From: Pelomonas sp052436255
Lineage (GTDB): Bacteria; Pseudomonadota; Gammaproteobacteria; Burkholderiales; Burkholderiaceae_C
DNA: 64,000 nucleotides
Assembly (NCBI GenBank): GCA_052436255.1
Contig: JBQVNP010000006.1
Span: 1-64,000 of the forward strand
Direction of reading: 5' to 3'
Of the stretch, positions 47,677 through 56,086 are shown piece after piece. Numbering within the stretch: position 1 is the first letter of the stretch; the number at the start of each line of letters is the position of its first letter. The position numbers were made by a program, and so were the translations under genes. A model generated the notes under the pieces. That model saw only the letters and a program-made list of their open reading frames with translations, made no database searches and was not told the origin of the DNA.

Positions 47677-48549
47677 TCAGACACCGCGAACGACCAGGGT
47701 GTCGCAGTCCAGGCTGTGCAGCAAGTGCTCAGCCGTGCTGCCAAGCAGCGCGCGGGCAAGGCCGCTGCGGCCATGCGAACCCAGCACGACCAGGTCGACC
47801 CCGGTGCTGGTGATGTAGTCAGCCAGCAGGGCGCCTGGTTGCCCGCGCTCGATGACGCGCTCCATGCTGGCGGCCGTGGCGGCGGGCAACCCGGCGTCCG
47901 CCACATAAGTTGCGAATTCCTCAACCACCGCTGCGCGCCACGATTCTTCGGCCTCGCTGCCGGGATCTGTGCCGCTTGCCGGCGTGTAAGCGTGAAACAC
48001 CGTCAGCCGCGCCGCCCCGAACCAGCACGCCGCCAGGCGCAGTGCCTGCAGGGATGGCGCCGAGAAATCGGTGGTGACGACGACATGACGATAGACATCA
48101 CGCGCGCGGCTTCGCACGTTGAGCACGGGCACAAGAGAACTCCGCACCAGCGCGTCGGCGGTGCTGCCCATTTGGATGCGTCCCATCCGCGAATCCTTCG
48201 CCACCCCGAGCACGACCAGCCCGGCGGCGGCGTTGGCGACGGCCTGCTGCACGACCTCCTCAGGCGCACCGATCACGACCCTGGGTTCCGCCTGTATGCC
48301 TTCCGCTGAGAGGTCTGCTTCGAGCCTGCGTTGCAAGGTCTGAGTCCAGGGCTCGGGGCGGCGCCATGAGGGCGCGCCAGCTGTCGGGCGCTCGCGGTGC
48401 GCGACCTCGGCCGCGCTGACGACGTGCGCGGCGATGAGCGTGCTCTGCCAGACGTCGGCGAGCTGAGCAGCACGGGCGAGGGCACGGTCGCAGCGGGCGC
48501 TGAGGTCGGTGGCCACGAAGATCCGCGATGGCAAACTGAGTTCTGTCAT
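47677..48549 (-). CDS. Tandem universal stress protein (two UspA domains)
   Basis: The 290-residue protein has two UspA domains. The first, residues about 8-145, begins RIFVATDLSARCDRAL and ends VVLGVAKDSRMGRIQMGSTADALVRSSLVPVL. The second, about 152-290, begins HVVVTTDFSAPSLQAL and has the ATP-binding loop VVLGSHGRSGLARALLGSTAEHLL. It heads an apparent four-gene operon with three transporters. An FNR-type box lies 62 bp upstream, which suggests induction at low oxygen. Confidence 0.92.
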   Translation of the reverse strand: MTELSLPSRIFVATDLSARCDRALARAAQLADVWQSTLIAAHVVSAAEVAHRERPTAGAPSWRRPEPWTQTLQRRLEADLSAEGIQAEPRVVIGAPEEVVQQAVANAAAGLVVLGVAKDSRMGRIQMGSTADALVRSSLVPVLNVRSRARDVYRHVVVTTDFSAPSLQALRLAACWFGAARLTVFHAYTPASGTDPGSEAEESWRAAVVEEFATYVADAGLPAATAASMERVIERGQPGALLADYITSTGVDLVVLGSHGRSGLARALLGSTAEHLLHSLDCDTLVVRGV

Positions 48550-48610
48550 GAGGGTGCCCTGAAAGCAAGCTGGAATGCCTCACAGCCTATCGACGGGCAC
48601 CCTGCGCTGC

Positions 48611-48624
48611 TTGATGCAAGTCAA
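48611..48624. promoter_or_regulatory. FNR/Anr-type box upstream of the universal stress gene
   Basis: TTGATGCAAGTCAA matches the FNR/Anr consensus TTGAT-N4-ATCAA at all but one position (GTCAA for ATCAA). Its centre is about 68 bp upstream of the Usp start codon, a reasonable distance for a class II site. Confidence 0.65.
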
Positions 48625-48821
48625 CGCGAACACCGGCCGCCGCACCCATGCAGCGAATCATCTTCGGGAGATGCGGCTCACAACTGGCTTGCAAGGTCCG
48701 TGGCAACACTCCGCCGCCGCGCGATGGTTCCGGGAGGGCTGAAAGGAAGAGCGCAGTCGCTGCGCTGCGCCGCCGGCATCGCCGGCTGGCACACCCGACT
48801 GCTTGCCCCGAACGCTTGGTG

Positions 48822-48849
48822 AAATAAAAAATGGGCCCAGGGGGCCCAT
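48822..48849 (-). terminator. Terminator-like hairpin facing the minus strand
   Basis: ATGGGCCC (48831-48838) and GGGCCCAT (48842-48849) form a perfect 8-bp stem with a three-base loop. On the minus strand it is followed by an almost pure T tract (plus strand AAATAAAAA at 48822-48830). No intact minus-strand gene feeds it now, so it may be what is left of a lost element gene. Confidence 0.65.
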
Positions 48850-48931
48850 TTGATGTACTTGGGTCGGAGGCATCCATATCATTCGTCAAACGTCAGCTAT
48901 ATCTAGACGCTCAAGATATCCGCGATGTGCT

Positions 48932-48951
48932 GTACCCCCAAAAGTACCCCC
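48932..48951. repeat. Direct repeat GTACCCCC x2, integrase arm-type-site-like
   Basis: GTACCCCC occurs at 48932-48939 and 48944-48951. Such paired repeats next to a tRNA-derived core are typical of integrase arm sites. Confidence 0.5.
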
Positions 48952-49033
48952 GTACTCATGGCTTGGATGCAGACGCTGCATGGCTTGAACCGTATGACTG
49001 AATCTCAGCAACGATTGCTCGCCGTTCTGGTCC

Positions 49034-49077
49034 TCCGAAGGCAGGGGTTGTTGGTTCGATCCCAACCGGGCGCACCA
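49034..49077 (+). other. 3' fragment of a tRNA-Arg(CCG) gene, putative attachment core
   Basis: The segment holds the loop TCCGAA with anticodon CCG, the T-arm stem GTTGG/CCAAC around TTCGATC, and the 3' end CGGGCGCACCA. The 5' half of the tRNA (acceptor strand, D arm, 5' side of the anticodon stem) is absent: upstream bases CTGGT do not pair with GGCAG. It is not a working tRNA. Such 3' fragments are left by integrative elements that use the tRNA end as attachment site. Confidence 0.7.
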
Positions 49078-49158
49078 GATCAAGGCCATGCAAGTCACTG
49101 ACTCGCATGGCTTTGCCGATTTGGCGGCCTACGCGCGAACCGTGCAACGGTCTTGAGG

Positions 49159-49179
49159 TGGGCCCAAAGTGGGCCAAAG
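49159..49179. repeat. Direct repeat TGGGCC(C)AAAG x2, integrase arm-type-site-like
   Basis: TGGGCCCAAAG (49159-49169) is followed directly by TGGGCCAAAG (49170-49179). It lies 81 bp to the right of the tRNA fragment and differs from the repeat pair on the left side. Confidence 0.45.
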
Positions 49180-49237
49180 ACGTTCCGTGGGAATTCCTCC
49201 AACAGCCGCAGACGTAGGCCGACGCTTTTTTCGGATA

Positions 49238-49435
49238 GCCGAAGCGGCGTCGCCGCAGCGCGATGGTCTTGATGGCTTCAATCAAGATCTGGTTCTCCTT
49301 GCTCGCCACCGGCGGGTGGCGATAGGCATCTCGGCTCAGCCCCACAAGGCGACAGGCGCGGCGTTCGCTGAACTGGTGTTCGTCCACCATGCGACGCGCG
49401 GCGTCCCGGCGCACTTGCGGGGCTAGCGCTTTACG
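49238..49435 (-). pseudogene. IS3-family transposase OrfB, 5' fragment
   Basis: The frame reads QVRRDAARRMVDEHQFSERRACRLVGLSRDAY and continues to LRRRRFGYP, which is the N-terminal end of an IS3 OrfB (helix-turn-helix_21 and start of the rve region). After FGY the expected RRxHxLLRREGW is replaced by unrelated residues, and the DDE catalytic domain is absent. The element cannot transpose on its own. Confidence 0.8.
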
Positions 49436-49698
49436 CCCAGCACGCTCTTGAGCGCGTGCATGTCCAGGTGCGCTTCGGCCAGCAGCTTCTTGAGCTTGCC
49501 GTTCTCGGCTTCGAGCTCACGCAGCCGCACGGCCTCGCTGACCTGCAGGCCGCCGTACTTGGCCCGCCACTTGTAGAACGTGGCCTCGCTGAAGCCTTCC
49601 TTACGGCACAGCTCCTTGATGCCCATCCCGGCTGTCGCCTGGTTCAGGAAGCCAATGATCTGCTGCTCGCTGTACTTGCTGGTTCTCATGTCCGTCAT
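49423..49698 (-). CDS. IS3-family transposase OrfA
   Basis: The 91-residue protein has the OrfA pattern: SEQQIIGFLNQATAGMGIKELCRKEGFSEATFYKWRAKYGG (helix-turn-helix) followed by a leucine-zipper-like RELEAENGKLKKLLAEAHLDMHALKSVL. It is intact. It would normally form the OrfAB transposase by frameshifting, but orfB is truncated. Confidence 0.9.
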   Translation of the reverse strand: MTDMRTSKYSEQQIIGFLNQATAGMGIKELCRKEGFSEATFYKWRAKYGGLQVSEAVRLRELEAENGKLKKLLAEAHLDMHALKSVLGVKR

Positions 49699-49859
49699 TC
49701 TCCAAAAGGACGGACTCGCTCTCGTTTAGCTTGGTACGGCAGGAAGGGAGCAGGTCACCAGGGCGTGTGCAGGTTCCAGTCGTGGCAAGGATAGCGATGC
49801 ACACGCAGCTCTTCCAGCGGCACGTCTATGGAAGCCCTTCGTCAAACTAGCTCTATCAC

Positions 49860-50749
49860 GGTGGCTGGATTCCGGACGAGGTCGCGGCATTGGCGTCGTT
49901 GGCGCTCGGCAAGCGATTCATGGCAGGCGACGAAACCAGGCGCTTCGACGGTCGCGATGAACTAGGAACGCCAGGCTCCCCGCGACGCAGGGGCGAGCCG
50001 ACACTGCTGCTGAACCGAGAGGGCCCGATGCTTCCGGATGTGTCGTCGCAGGGGGACCTGCGAGACCTCGTACCGAGGCTGAGCTCCATGCCCACCTTAG
50101 GTCGGGAGGACTGCATCGAGCTGGTACGTGCAGCCCGCCTGTACCAGGACGCGCTGTGGGTCGCCGAATCGGAACCGAACCTCGCCTGGCTGCTGTTGGT
50201 GTCTGCGCTTGAGGCGGCAGCCAATCGATGGAAGAGAAGCTGGGGCACACCAGTGTGCACCTGCAGGCGGCGATGCCCGACCTTGCAAAGCGTGTGCAAG
50301 ACGTTGGCGGCGACGACTTGATGGCATTTGTCGCGAAGAAGCTCTCGCACCTCGTCAAGTCCACCGAGAAGTTCGTCGCCTTCGTCGTCGAGCATCTTCC
50401 TGCGCGACCGGCGGTTCGGCCCGAGTCGCCGGGTTACCAGGTCGAGTGGACCGCGGCGAACATGGCATCGGTGCTAGGGATCGTCTATGGGTATCGGTCG
50501 GAAGCGCTGCACGGTGGCACGCCGTTTCCCGCGCCGATGTGCCTGCCTGCGAGTCGGCTCGATGCCGATGGCCCGCTGGTTGAGTTGGGAACGGAGGAGT
50601 TGGCCGTAACCACGGAGGGCGGCTACTGGGTTGCCAAGGACCTGCCGATCAACCTGCCAACGTTCCACTACCTCGCGAGAGGCGCGCTGCTGCGCTGGTG
50701 GGACTCTCTGGCTTCGCCCGCCGAACCGGGGCCGCCGGCGTCGGCCTAA
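49860..50749 (+). pseudogene. Frameshifted gene, HEPN/Apea-like in appearance
   Basis: Two frames join into one protein. The first (from about 49860) reads YHGGWIPDEVAALASLALGKRF and on through LVRAARLYQDALWVAES and AWLLLVSALEAAANRW. Near 50225 the match moves to a different frame, which begins MEEKLGHTSVHLQAAMPDLAKRV and runs to 50749, with VVEHLPARP and IVYGYRSEALHGGTPFPAPM. The latter R-x4-H pattern (RSEALH) is like the catalytic motif of HEPN RNases. An in-frame TAG at about 49852 shows that the N-terminus is also lost. The upstream IS remnant may have removed it. Confidence 0.6.
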
Positions 50750-51370
50750 CGCAGCTGCAGCGGGTGAGTGGCTCGTTTGCCTCAGCTCGCTAGGTAGAGA
50801 TGCCCGCACCTCATCTGTCGGCTTGCTCGGGCTCTCCAGTGTGGGCATACGCTTGGTCTTGCAGCCAGTCTTCGAAGCCCTCTTTGACGCGGGTAATGGC
50901 CTTCGAAATCAGCTCCGACTCTCGCCTGAAAGGCGCAGTGTCCAGCGAGCTGGCCGTAAGCGGTCAATTACCGGCTTCCTTGAGTCGCCATCGTCGAGCT
51001 GACAGTCTTCGTTCCCACTTTATTGTCAACGGCTTGTCCCGCCTCATTGGAGAGATCGGCAGTTTTCTGGTCCTGGAACCGGCGAATAGCGTCGGAACTA
51101 CCGTCGTCGCAGATGGCGGCCAAGGTCCGCCCGTATGCCGTTGGGCGACAACGACCGCTGCTGCCCTGCACCTTGCAGCACAACGTCCGTTGAACCTAGT
51201 GTCCTGACGGCATCTGCACAGACAGCGCTGGCCTAGTGACGGCATCCAGCACGCTGTTGACGGTATCGCCATGCGAGGGGCCGCCTGCGCGGTGCAAGCG
51301 CTCTACTGGTAAACCTGGCATCGCGCTCCAGGCTGGGGGCAGGCGGAGGGCGATTGTGCTCGCCTGGGCA
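50750..51370. other. Degenerate stretch without an intact gene
   Basis: On the minus strand a readable C-terminus (RRESELISKAITRVKEGF, ending in GEPEQADR and TGA at 50812) is cut off upstream by a TGA after about 50 residues. Nearby frames on the same strand (51183-50968) look like further scraps. Base composition is less GC-biased than in the backbone. No promoter, RNA gene or known family was seen; it is probably gene debris. Confidence 0.5.
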
Positions 51371-51760
51371 TTGCTGCCTGCGGAGCCTGCCCGGCATCAA
51401 GACCCATCTGATCGCCTTCGACACCGAAGTGGTGATCCGACCAACACGTCAGCGATCCGGTCGATGCCCTGATGGGCGTGCAGCTTGGTGGCGGCACCTT
51501 CATCGGCAAGGCGGTGGGCACGCGGCCGAACAGGTGCTGGTGCCGCGTCGCTCCGCCGTCATCGTCAGCGACTTCTACGAGGGCATGGCCGAGCATGTCC
51601 TGATGGCCACGTGCAGGCGCCTGGCTGGCGGAGAAACTGAAGTGCGGGGCTAGAGACGACCTGCTGCACCTCTCGCCGGAGGCGCTGCCGCATACGGCCA
51701 ATGCCGGCATCGTCAAGCGCGCGGTGCGCGAACTGGCGCGTGGCTATCGGCCGCTAGGTG
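51371..51760 (+). pseudogene. Fragments of a VWA-domain (CoxE/MoxR-associated type) gene
   Basis: Three pieces in changing frames follow the order of a von Willebrand A protein. THLIAFDTEVV is the MIDAS-side strand, then DPVDALMGVQLGGGTFIGKAVG in another frame has the conserved GGGT, then PRRSAVIVSDFYEG with MAEHVLMAT, and finally EKLKCGARDDLLHLSPEA with IVKRAVRELARG. Frame changes occur near 51440, 51515 and 51640. Intact relatives sit beside MoxR ATPase and SWIM-zinc-finger genes, none of which is here. Confidence 0.65.
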
Positions 51761-51902
51761 CGCCGCAATCGAGGGGCAAAAAAAACATCGTGCTGCGCGC
51801 CAGCGTCGGCCGCCCTATTTGTAACAATTTCGCTTTTAGCTAAACCGGCATCGCAAAGCCTGGATCACTCCATATCCATATTTGGATTCGAGGGTGAGAA
51901 GC

Positions 51903-54900
51903 ATGGTTTCGGTGGTGACGGGCTACGGCAACGGCTTGGCGAACGGCTCCAAGGATGTCCTGGGTGGGGCGGGCGAGCTGGGCAATGCGGCACATGGCCG
52001 GGCGGGTGAGCGCGTCACGGTCAATGCAGCCAATGGCAACCTGATCATTCAGGGTCGAGACGAGTACCTCGTTGGGGTCGGGCCCGATGTCGATCTGCTG
52101 CGCACCTACAACAGCCTCGGCGGCTGGGATGGTGACAACAACGACGGCTGGCGCATCGGTTACTACCGCAAGGTCGAACTCAGCAGCGGCACGGCCAATG
52201 GCGCGGGCAGCATCGCCAAGCGGGTCGAGGCAGACGGATCGGAGCGGGCGTACGCCTACAACGGCACGGCCTACGTCAGCAAGGAAGGCGGCGGCCAGTA
52301 CGACACGCTGAGCTTTGATGCCGGCAGCCAGAGCTGGACCTGGACCGACGGCGACTCCGGCGCCAAAGAGACCTACGTGCTGGGCGGTGGCCTGTACCGG
52401 CTGACCCAGGTCACCGATCCTGAAGGCAACGCCGTCAAGGTGTCCTATGACGCCGGCACGGGCCGCATCACCACGCTGACCACCCACAAGGCCGGCAGCA
52501 GCCCAGCCGTTGAAACCATCGCGCTCAACTACAGCGGCGTCCAGCTGAGCAGCATCACCACCAGCTACCAGGACGGCGGGCAGTCAAAGACGCGCAGCGT
52601 CACCAGCTACACCTACTACCCGGCTGGCTCGGGTGCCAAGACAGGCAAGCTTCAGACCGTCACCACCGACCTGACGCCGGGGGTTGCCGGTCATGCCGAC
52701 GGCAAGGTCTACACCGTCACCTACGACTACGACGCCAACGGCCGGCTCAGCAGCATCCAGCAGACTGATGGCAGCCAGATCACCATCGGGTACGACGCCA
52801 ATGGTCGGGTTGCCTCGATGTCGTCGCCCTCCGGCCTCGGTGTCAGATCCACGGTCTTTGACTATTCAGTCGCAGGCACCACCACCGTCCAAGAAAAGCT
52901 CGGCACGCAAAGCCTTCAATCGAGCGTGCTGAAGTACGGCACGGCCGGCGAGTTGCTGGAAGTCGCGGGCGCTGTCATGGGTGGCGCCGCCTTCAAGCAG
53001 AGCTATGTCTACAACACTGAAGGCGACCTGCTCACCGTCACCAATGCCGCCGGTCAAACCACCACCTACGGCTATGACGGCGCCGGAGGCACGAATGGCG
53101 CCTGGACACGTCGCACCGATCATGCCGGCAACGTGGTTGATCGCAGCTACGACCCGGTCACCCGGCTGCTCCTGACCGAAGCCGCCTACAGCATTGCAGA
53201 CTCCGATGGCGCGGCCGGTGCAGCGCAGCCAGGCGGCGCGCGCAAGACCCAGTACGTCTACGACACCACCAACATCGCCAAGCGGCGGCTGGCCTATGTG
53301 GTGGGGCCACAGGGCGAGGTGACGCGCCAGATCTACAACAGCGAAGGCCAGCTGACGCGTCAGGTTCAGTACACCGGGGCACTGTTCACGGCCGGCAGCC
53401 CCAGCTTCACGAGCCTGGAGTCATGGGTCACCACCGCTGCGCAGGCGCAGACCCTGGAGCGCCAGGTCACCGAGTACGACTACGACTTGCGTGGTCAGGT
53501 GCGGGAACAGCGTCGCTACGCTTCGGCCAGCCTGAGCGGCGGCGGTGTGGTTGACGGCGGCCTCTCGACGACCCTGTACACCTACGACGCCTTCGGTCGC
53601 TTGCTCCATCGACAGGACGCAAGCGGCGTCAAGCTCAGCTACGAGTACGACGGGCTCGGTCGCGTCATCAAAAGCCTGGACACCAACAACGTCTCGACGA
53701 TCTACAGCTACGACGACGCGGGCCGCAAGACCAGCGTGCAGCTCGCCAACGGCCAGACCACCGTCCAGCTCTTTGACACGCAGGGCAACCTCGTCAGCAG
53801 CGACGTCATGGGTGCTGGCAACACCGAGGCCAACCCCAAGTGGCTGGGCAAGACCGAGTACGCGTACGACGCGCTGGGCCGGCTGTGGCGCACGAGTGAT
53901 GCGACGGGCGTCAAGACGTTCACCCTGTATGACGTCAGCGGCCGCAAGAGCGCGGACATTGCCGCCAACGGTCAGCTCACCGAGTACATGTACGACGCGG
54001 CCGGGCGGCTTATCCAGACGATTGCCTACATCACGCCGCTGAGCCAAGCCAAGCTGAATGGGCTCGCCGCCACCAACAAGATCAGCGATGCCGGTATCCG
54101 CCCCGTCGCCGCTTTTGGCCAGGACCGCATCACCACGTATTACTACGACACGGCCGGTCGACTCAGCGGCGTACAGGATGCCGACGGCTTCCTTACTCAT
54201 ACGAAGTACGACGGCACGGGTGCCATCACGTCGCAGACCACCTTCGCCAACGTAACGACCGTGACCCGGCTCGACGTGATGCTGGGCACCACCCGCAGCA
54301 CAGTCCCCACCCAACCTGCCGTTACTGAGGACGTGGCCAGGGACCGTGCGATCCGCAATCTGTACGACGCATCTGGCCGCCTGGGTGCGCAGATCAATGG
54401 CGAGAACGCCCTCACCGTCTGGACCTACGACGCCGCAGGCAACCCACTCGGCCAGCTGCGTCGCTCCGCAGTGCTCAGCACCGCCGAAGCGGCCTACAAC
54501 CTCACCCAGCTCAAGGCACTGACCCCGCTGGCGGACGACGAGTTCACACAGTGGCTCTACGACGGCCAGGGCCGCCAGATCGCCCAGGTCAATGCCGAAG
54601 GTCACCTCACCGAATACCGCTACGACAACGCAGGGCGGCTGCAGGAGACGCTGCAATACCTCAAACAGGCCTTCAAGCCCGTGGTCAGCGGCAGCCCGGT
54701 CACGCTGCGCAAGCTCTTGCTGGCTGACCTCAACACGCTGCGCCCGAGCCTGAGCACCCCCGCCCCGCTCAAGACCAGCCGCAGCTACAACACCCTCGGC
54801 CTGCTTGAGCGCGAAACTGCCGTTGACGGCACCGTCACTTACTACCAGTATGACAACCTGCAGCGGCTCAAGAGCACGACCCTGGCCGAAAGCCAGCCGG

Positions 54901-55685
54901 AGCGGCGCGAGCGGCTGATGGAGTACGACGACTGGGGACGCGTCAAGAGCACGCGCACGCAGGGCGACGCGACGGGTGTGACCACCACCTATGACGCCGC
55001 CGGGCGCCGTACCAGCGTCACCGATGCGCGCGGCTACAAGACCGTCTATTACTACGACACGGAAGGGCGCCAGCGCTACGCCATCCTCATCGATCCGCTC
55101 ACGGGCGGCGAGGTCGTGGAGACGATCTACAGCAGCTTCAGCGAGCTCAGTGCCAGCGTCAGCTATAGCGCGCGGCTGAGCACGACCGACGCCAACGCCC
55201 TGACCGGTGGCAGCGTCAGCCAAGCGCTCACAGACAAGATCGACCTGCTGTCTGACGCGGCCAAGGACAACCGCAACGCCGTTACCTACAACCGCCGCGG
55301 CCTCATCCAGCAGGCCATCGATGCCCTGGGCCACAAGACCGACACCACCTACAACGCCTTCGGTCAGCTCGACCGAGAGGTCCGCGACATCGACCCGGTG
55401 GGAACAGCCAATGCGCGCCGGCTCACGCTGGACTACGGATACAACCGTCGTGGCAATCTCACGCGCGTGCTTAGCAGTGGCCCTGATCTTGTCAGCACGA
55501 CCACCCGCAGCTCCTTTGACGCCCTGGGCCGGCTGGGTGATCTTCTCGATGAGCTTCGGGCTGGAGACCAGGTCGCGCCCAACTGCTGCCTGCCAGCAGA
55601 GATGCCAGGTGGTCGAGTTGCCTTGGGCGGACACGGAGCTTTCCATATCTCCATGACGTTTCAGCCGCCAAAAACCTCAGCATGA
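51903..55685 (+). CDS. Rhs/YD-repeat protein with disrupted C-terminus
   Basis: The 1260-residue protein starts MVSVVTGYGNGLANGSKDVLGGAG, a beginning shared by very large Burkholderiales YD-repeat proteins, and has no signal peptide. From about residue 40 it has an NxNGNLIIQ-type entry and then many YD repeats (YDYDANGRL, YGYDGAGG, YTYDAFGRLLHR, YEYDGLGRVIK, YDTEGRQRY). A good ribosome site (GAGGGTGAG) lies five bases before ATG 51903. After SSFDALGRLGD (near 55540) the repeats stop, and about 45 residues of unrelated, Cys-containing sequence end the frame. The conserved Rhs core end (DPxGxxxG) and a toxin domain are absent, so this is a truncated remnant of a longer gene. Confidence 0.85.
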   Translation: MVSVVTGYGNGLANGSKDVLGGAGELGNAAHGRAGERVTVNAANGNLIIQGRDEYLVGVGPDVDLLRTYNSLGGWDGDNNDGWRIGYYRKVELSSGTANGAGSIAKRVEADGSERAYAYNGTAYVSKEGGGQYDTLSFDAGSQSWTWTDGDSGAKETYVLGGGLYRLTQVTDPEGNAVKVSYDAGTGRITTLTTHKAGSSPAVETIALNYSGVQLSSITTSYQDGGQSKTRSVTSYTYYPAGSGAKTGKLQTVTTDLTPGVAGHADGKVYTVTYDYDANGRLSSIQQTDGSQITIGYDANGRVASMSSPSGLGVRSTVFDYSVAGTTTVQEKLGTQSLQSSVLKYGTAGELLEVAGAVMGGAAFKQSYVYNTEGDLLTVTNAAGQTTTYGYDGAGGTNGAWTRRTDHAGNVVDRSYDPVTRLLLTEAAYSIADSDGAAGAAQPGGARKTQYVYDTTNIAKRRLAYVVGPQGEVTRQIYNSEGQLTRQVQYTGALFTAGSPSFTSLESWVTTAAQAQTLERQVTEYDYDLRGQVREQRRYASASLSGGGVVDGGLSTTLYTYDAFGRLLHRQDASGVKLSYEYDGLGRVIKSLDTNNVSTIYSYDDAGRKTSVQLANGQTTVQLFDTQGNLVSSDVMGAGNTEANPKWLGKTEYAYDALGRLWRTSDATGVKTFTLYDVSGRKSADIAANGQLTEYMYDAAGRLIQTIAYITPLSQAKLNGLAATNKISDAGIRPVAAFGQDRITTYYYDTAGRLSGVQDADGFLTHTKYDGTGAITSQTTFANVTTVTRLDVMLGTTRSTVPTQPAVTEDVARDRAIRNLYDASGRLGAQINGENALTVWTYDAAGNPLGQLRRSAVLSTAEAAYNLTQLKALTPLADDEFTQWLYDGQGRQIAQVNAEGHLTEYRYDNAGRLQETLQYLKQAFKPVVSGSPVTLRKLLLADLNTLRPSLSTPAPLKTSRSYNTLGLLERETAVDGTVTYYQYDNLQRLKSTTLAESQPERRERLMEYDDWGRVKSTRTQGDATGVTTTYDAAGRRTSVTDARGYKTVYYYDTEGRQRYAILIDPLTGGEVVETIYSSFSELSASVSYSARLSTTDANALTGGSVSQALTDKIDLLSDAAKDNRNAVTYNRRGLIQQAIDALGHKTDTTYNAFGQLDREVRDIDPVGTANARRLTLDYGYNRRGNLTRVLSSGPDLVSTTTRSSFDALGRLGDLLDELRAGDQVAPNCCLPAEMPGGRVALGGHGAFHISMTFQPPKTSA

Positions 55686-56086
55686 AGAGCCCAGCACCAA
55701 ACCGATTGTTCGGCGGGACAGGCAGAGCAGGTCTGCGCTCAGCCGGCTGCGCGGATCAAAGCGGCGCCAAGCCCGCGTCCCGCGGCGTTTGATGGCGTCG
55801 CTCCTGGGTTGATCGGCAGCTCCACTCTCGAATTGACGTGGCAGAGGCGTCGATGCCCTCAATCCCCTAGCAGAACAACCGAACGGACGCAGTGCTGAGG
55901 CGCCGTCGGGACAACGAATCCAGCAGCCCATCTACGCCCGGCCGCCTGTATCGGTGCGATCGCCGAACGCCACAACTCGTCGGCACAGGAGGTTGCCCGC
56001 ACGCCGGGCCAGCCTCAATCTTTCATGGCCGGATGGCCTTGCGCCGACGGCTTTTCTGACCTCAACGCAACTTCAAGGAGAACGTC
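55686..56086. other. Gene-free stretch upstream of the lasso cluster
   Basis: No convincing gene was found in these 400 bp. The left part seems to be rearrangement debris continuing from the Rhs 3' end. The right part (about 55960-56086) must hold the promoter and leader of the lasso operon, but no clear -35/-10 pair was identified. Confidence 0.5.
56075..56080 (+). promoter_or_regulatory. Strong ribosome binding site of the lasso precursor
   Basis: AAGGAG sits six bases before the ATG at 56087. This perfect Shine-Dalgarno core decides the start of the very short precursor gene. Confidence 0.85.

Larger units (their letters stand above)
49225..49757 (-). mobile_element. Truncated IS3-family (IS407-like) insertion sequence
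   Basis: The right end reads TGACCTGCTCCC on the minus strand (outer base 49757), close to the terminal repeats of IS407-type elements. It contains an intact orfA and the first 60 or so codons of orfB. The rest of orfB and the left terminal repeat are missing, as the sequence changes character near 49225-49240. Confidence 0.8.

Noticed and set aside
48886..49414. Minus-strand frames containing VGIEPTTPAFGG and RLGSNQQPLPSE
   Set aside because: These phrases are well-known false proteins made by translating the antisense of a tRNA-Arg gene; here they cover the tRNA fragment.
53421..55646. Minus-strand frame of 741 codons opposite the Rhs gene
   Set aside because: The plus strand has clear YD repeats; the minus frame shows no family feature.
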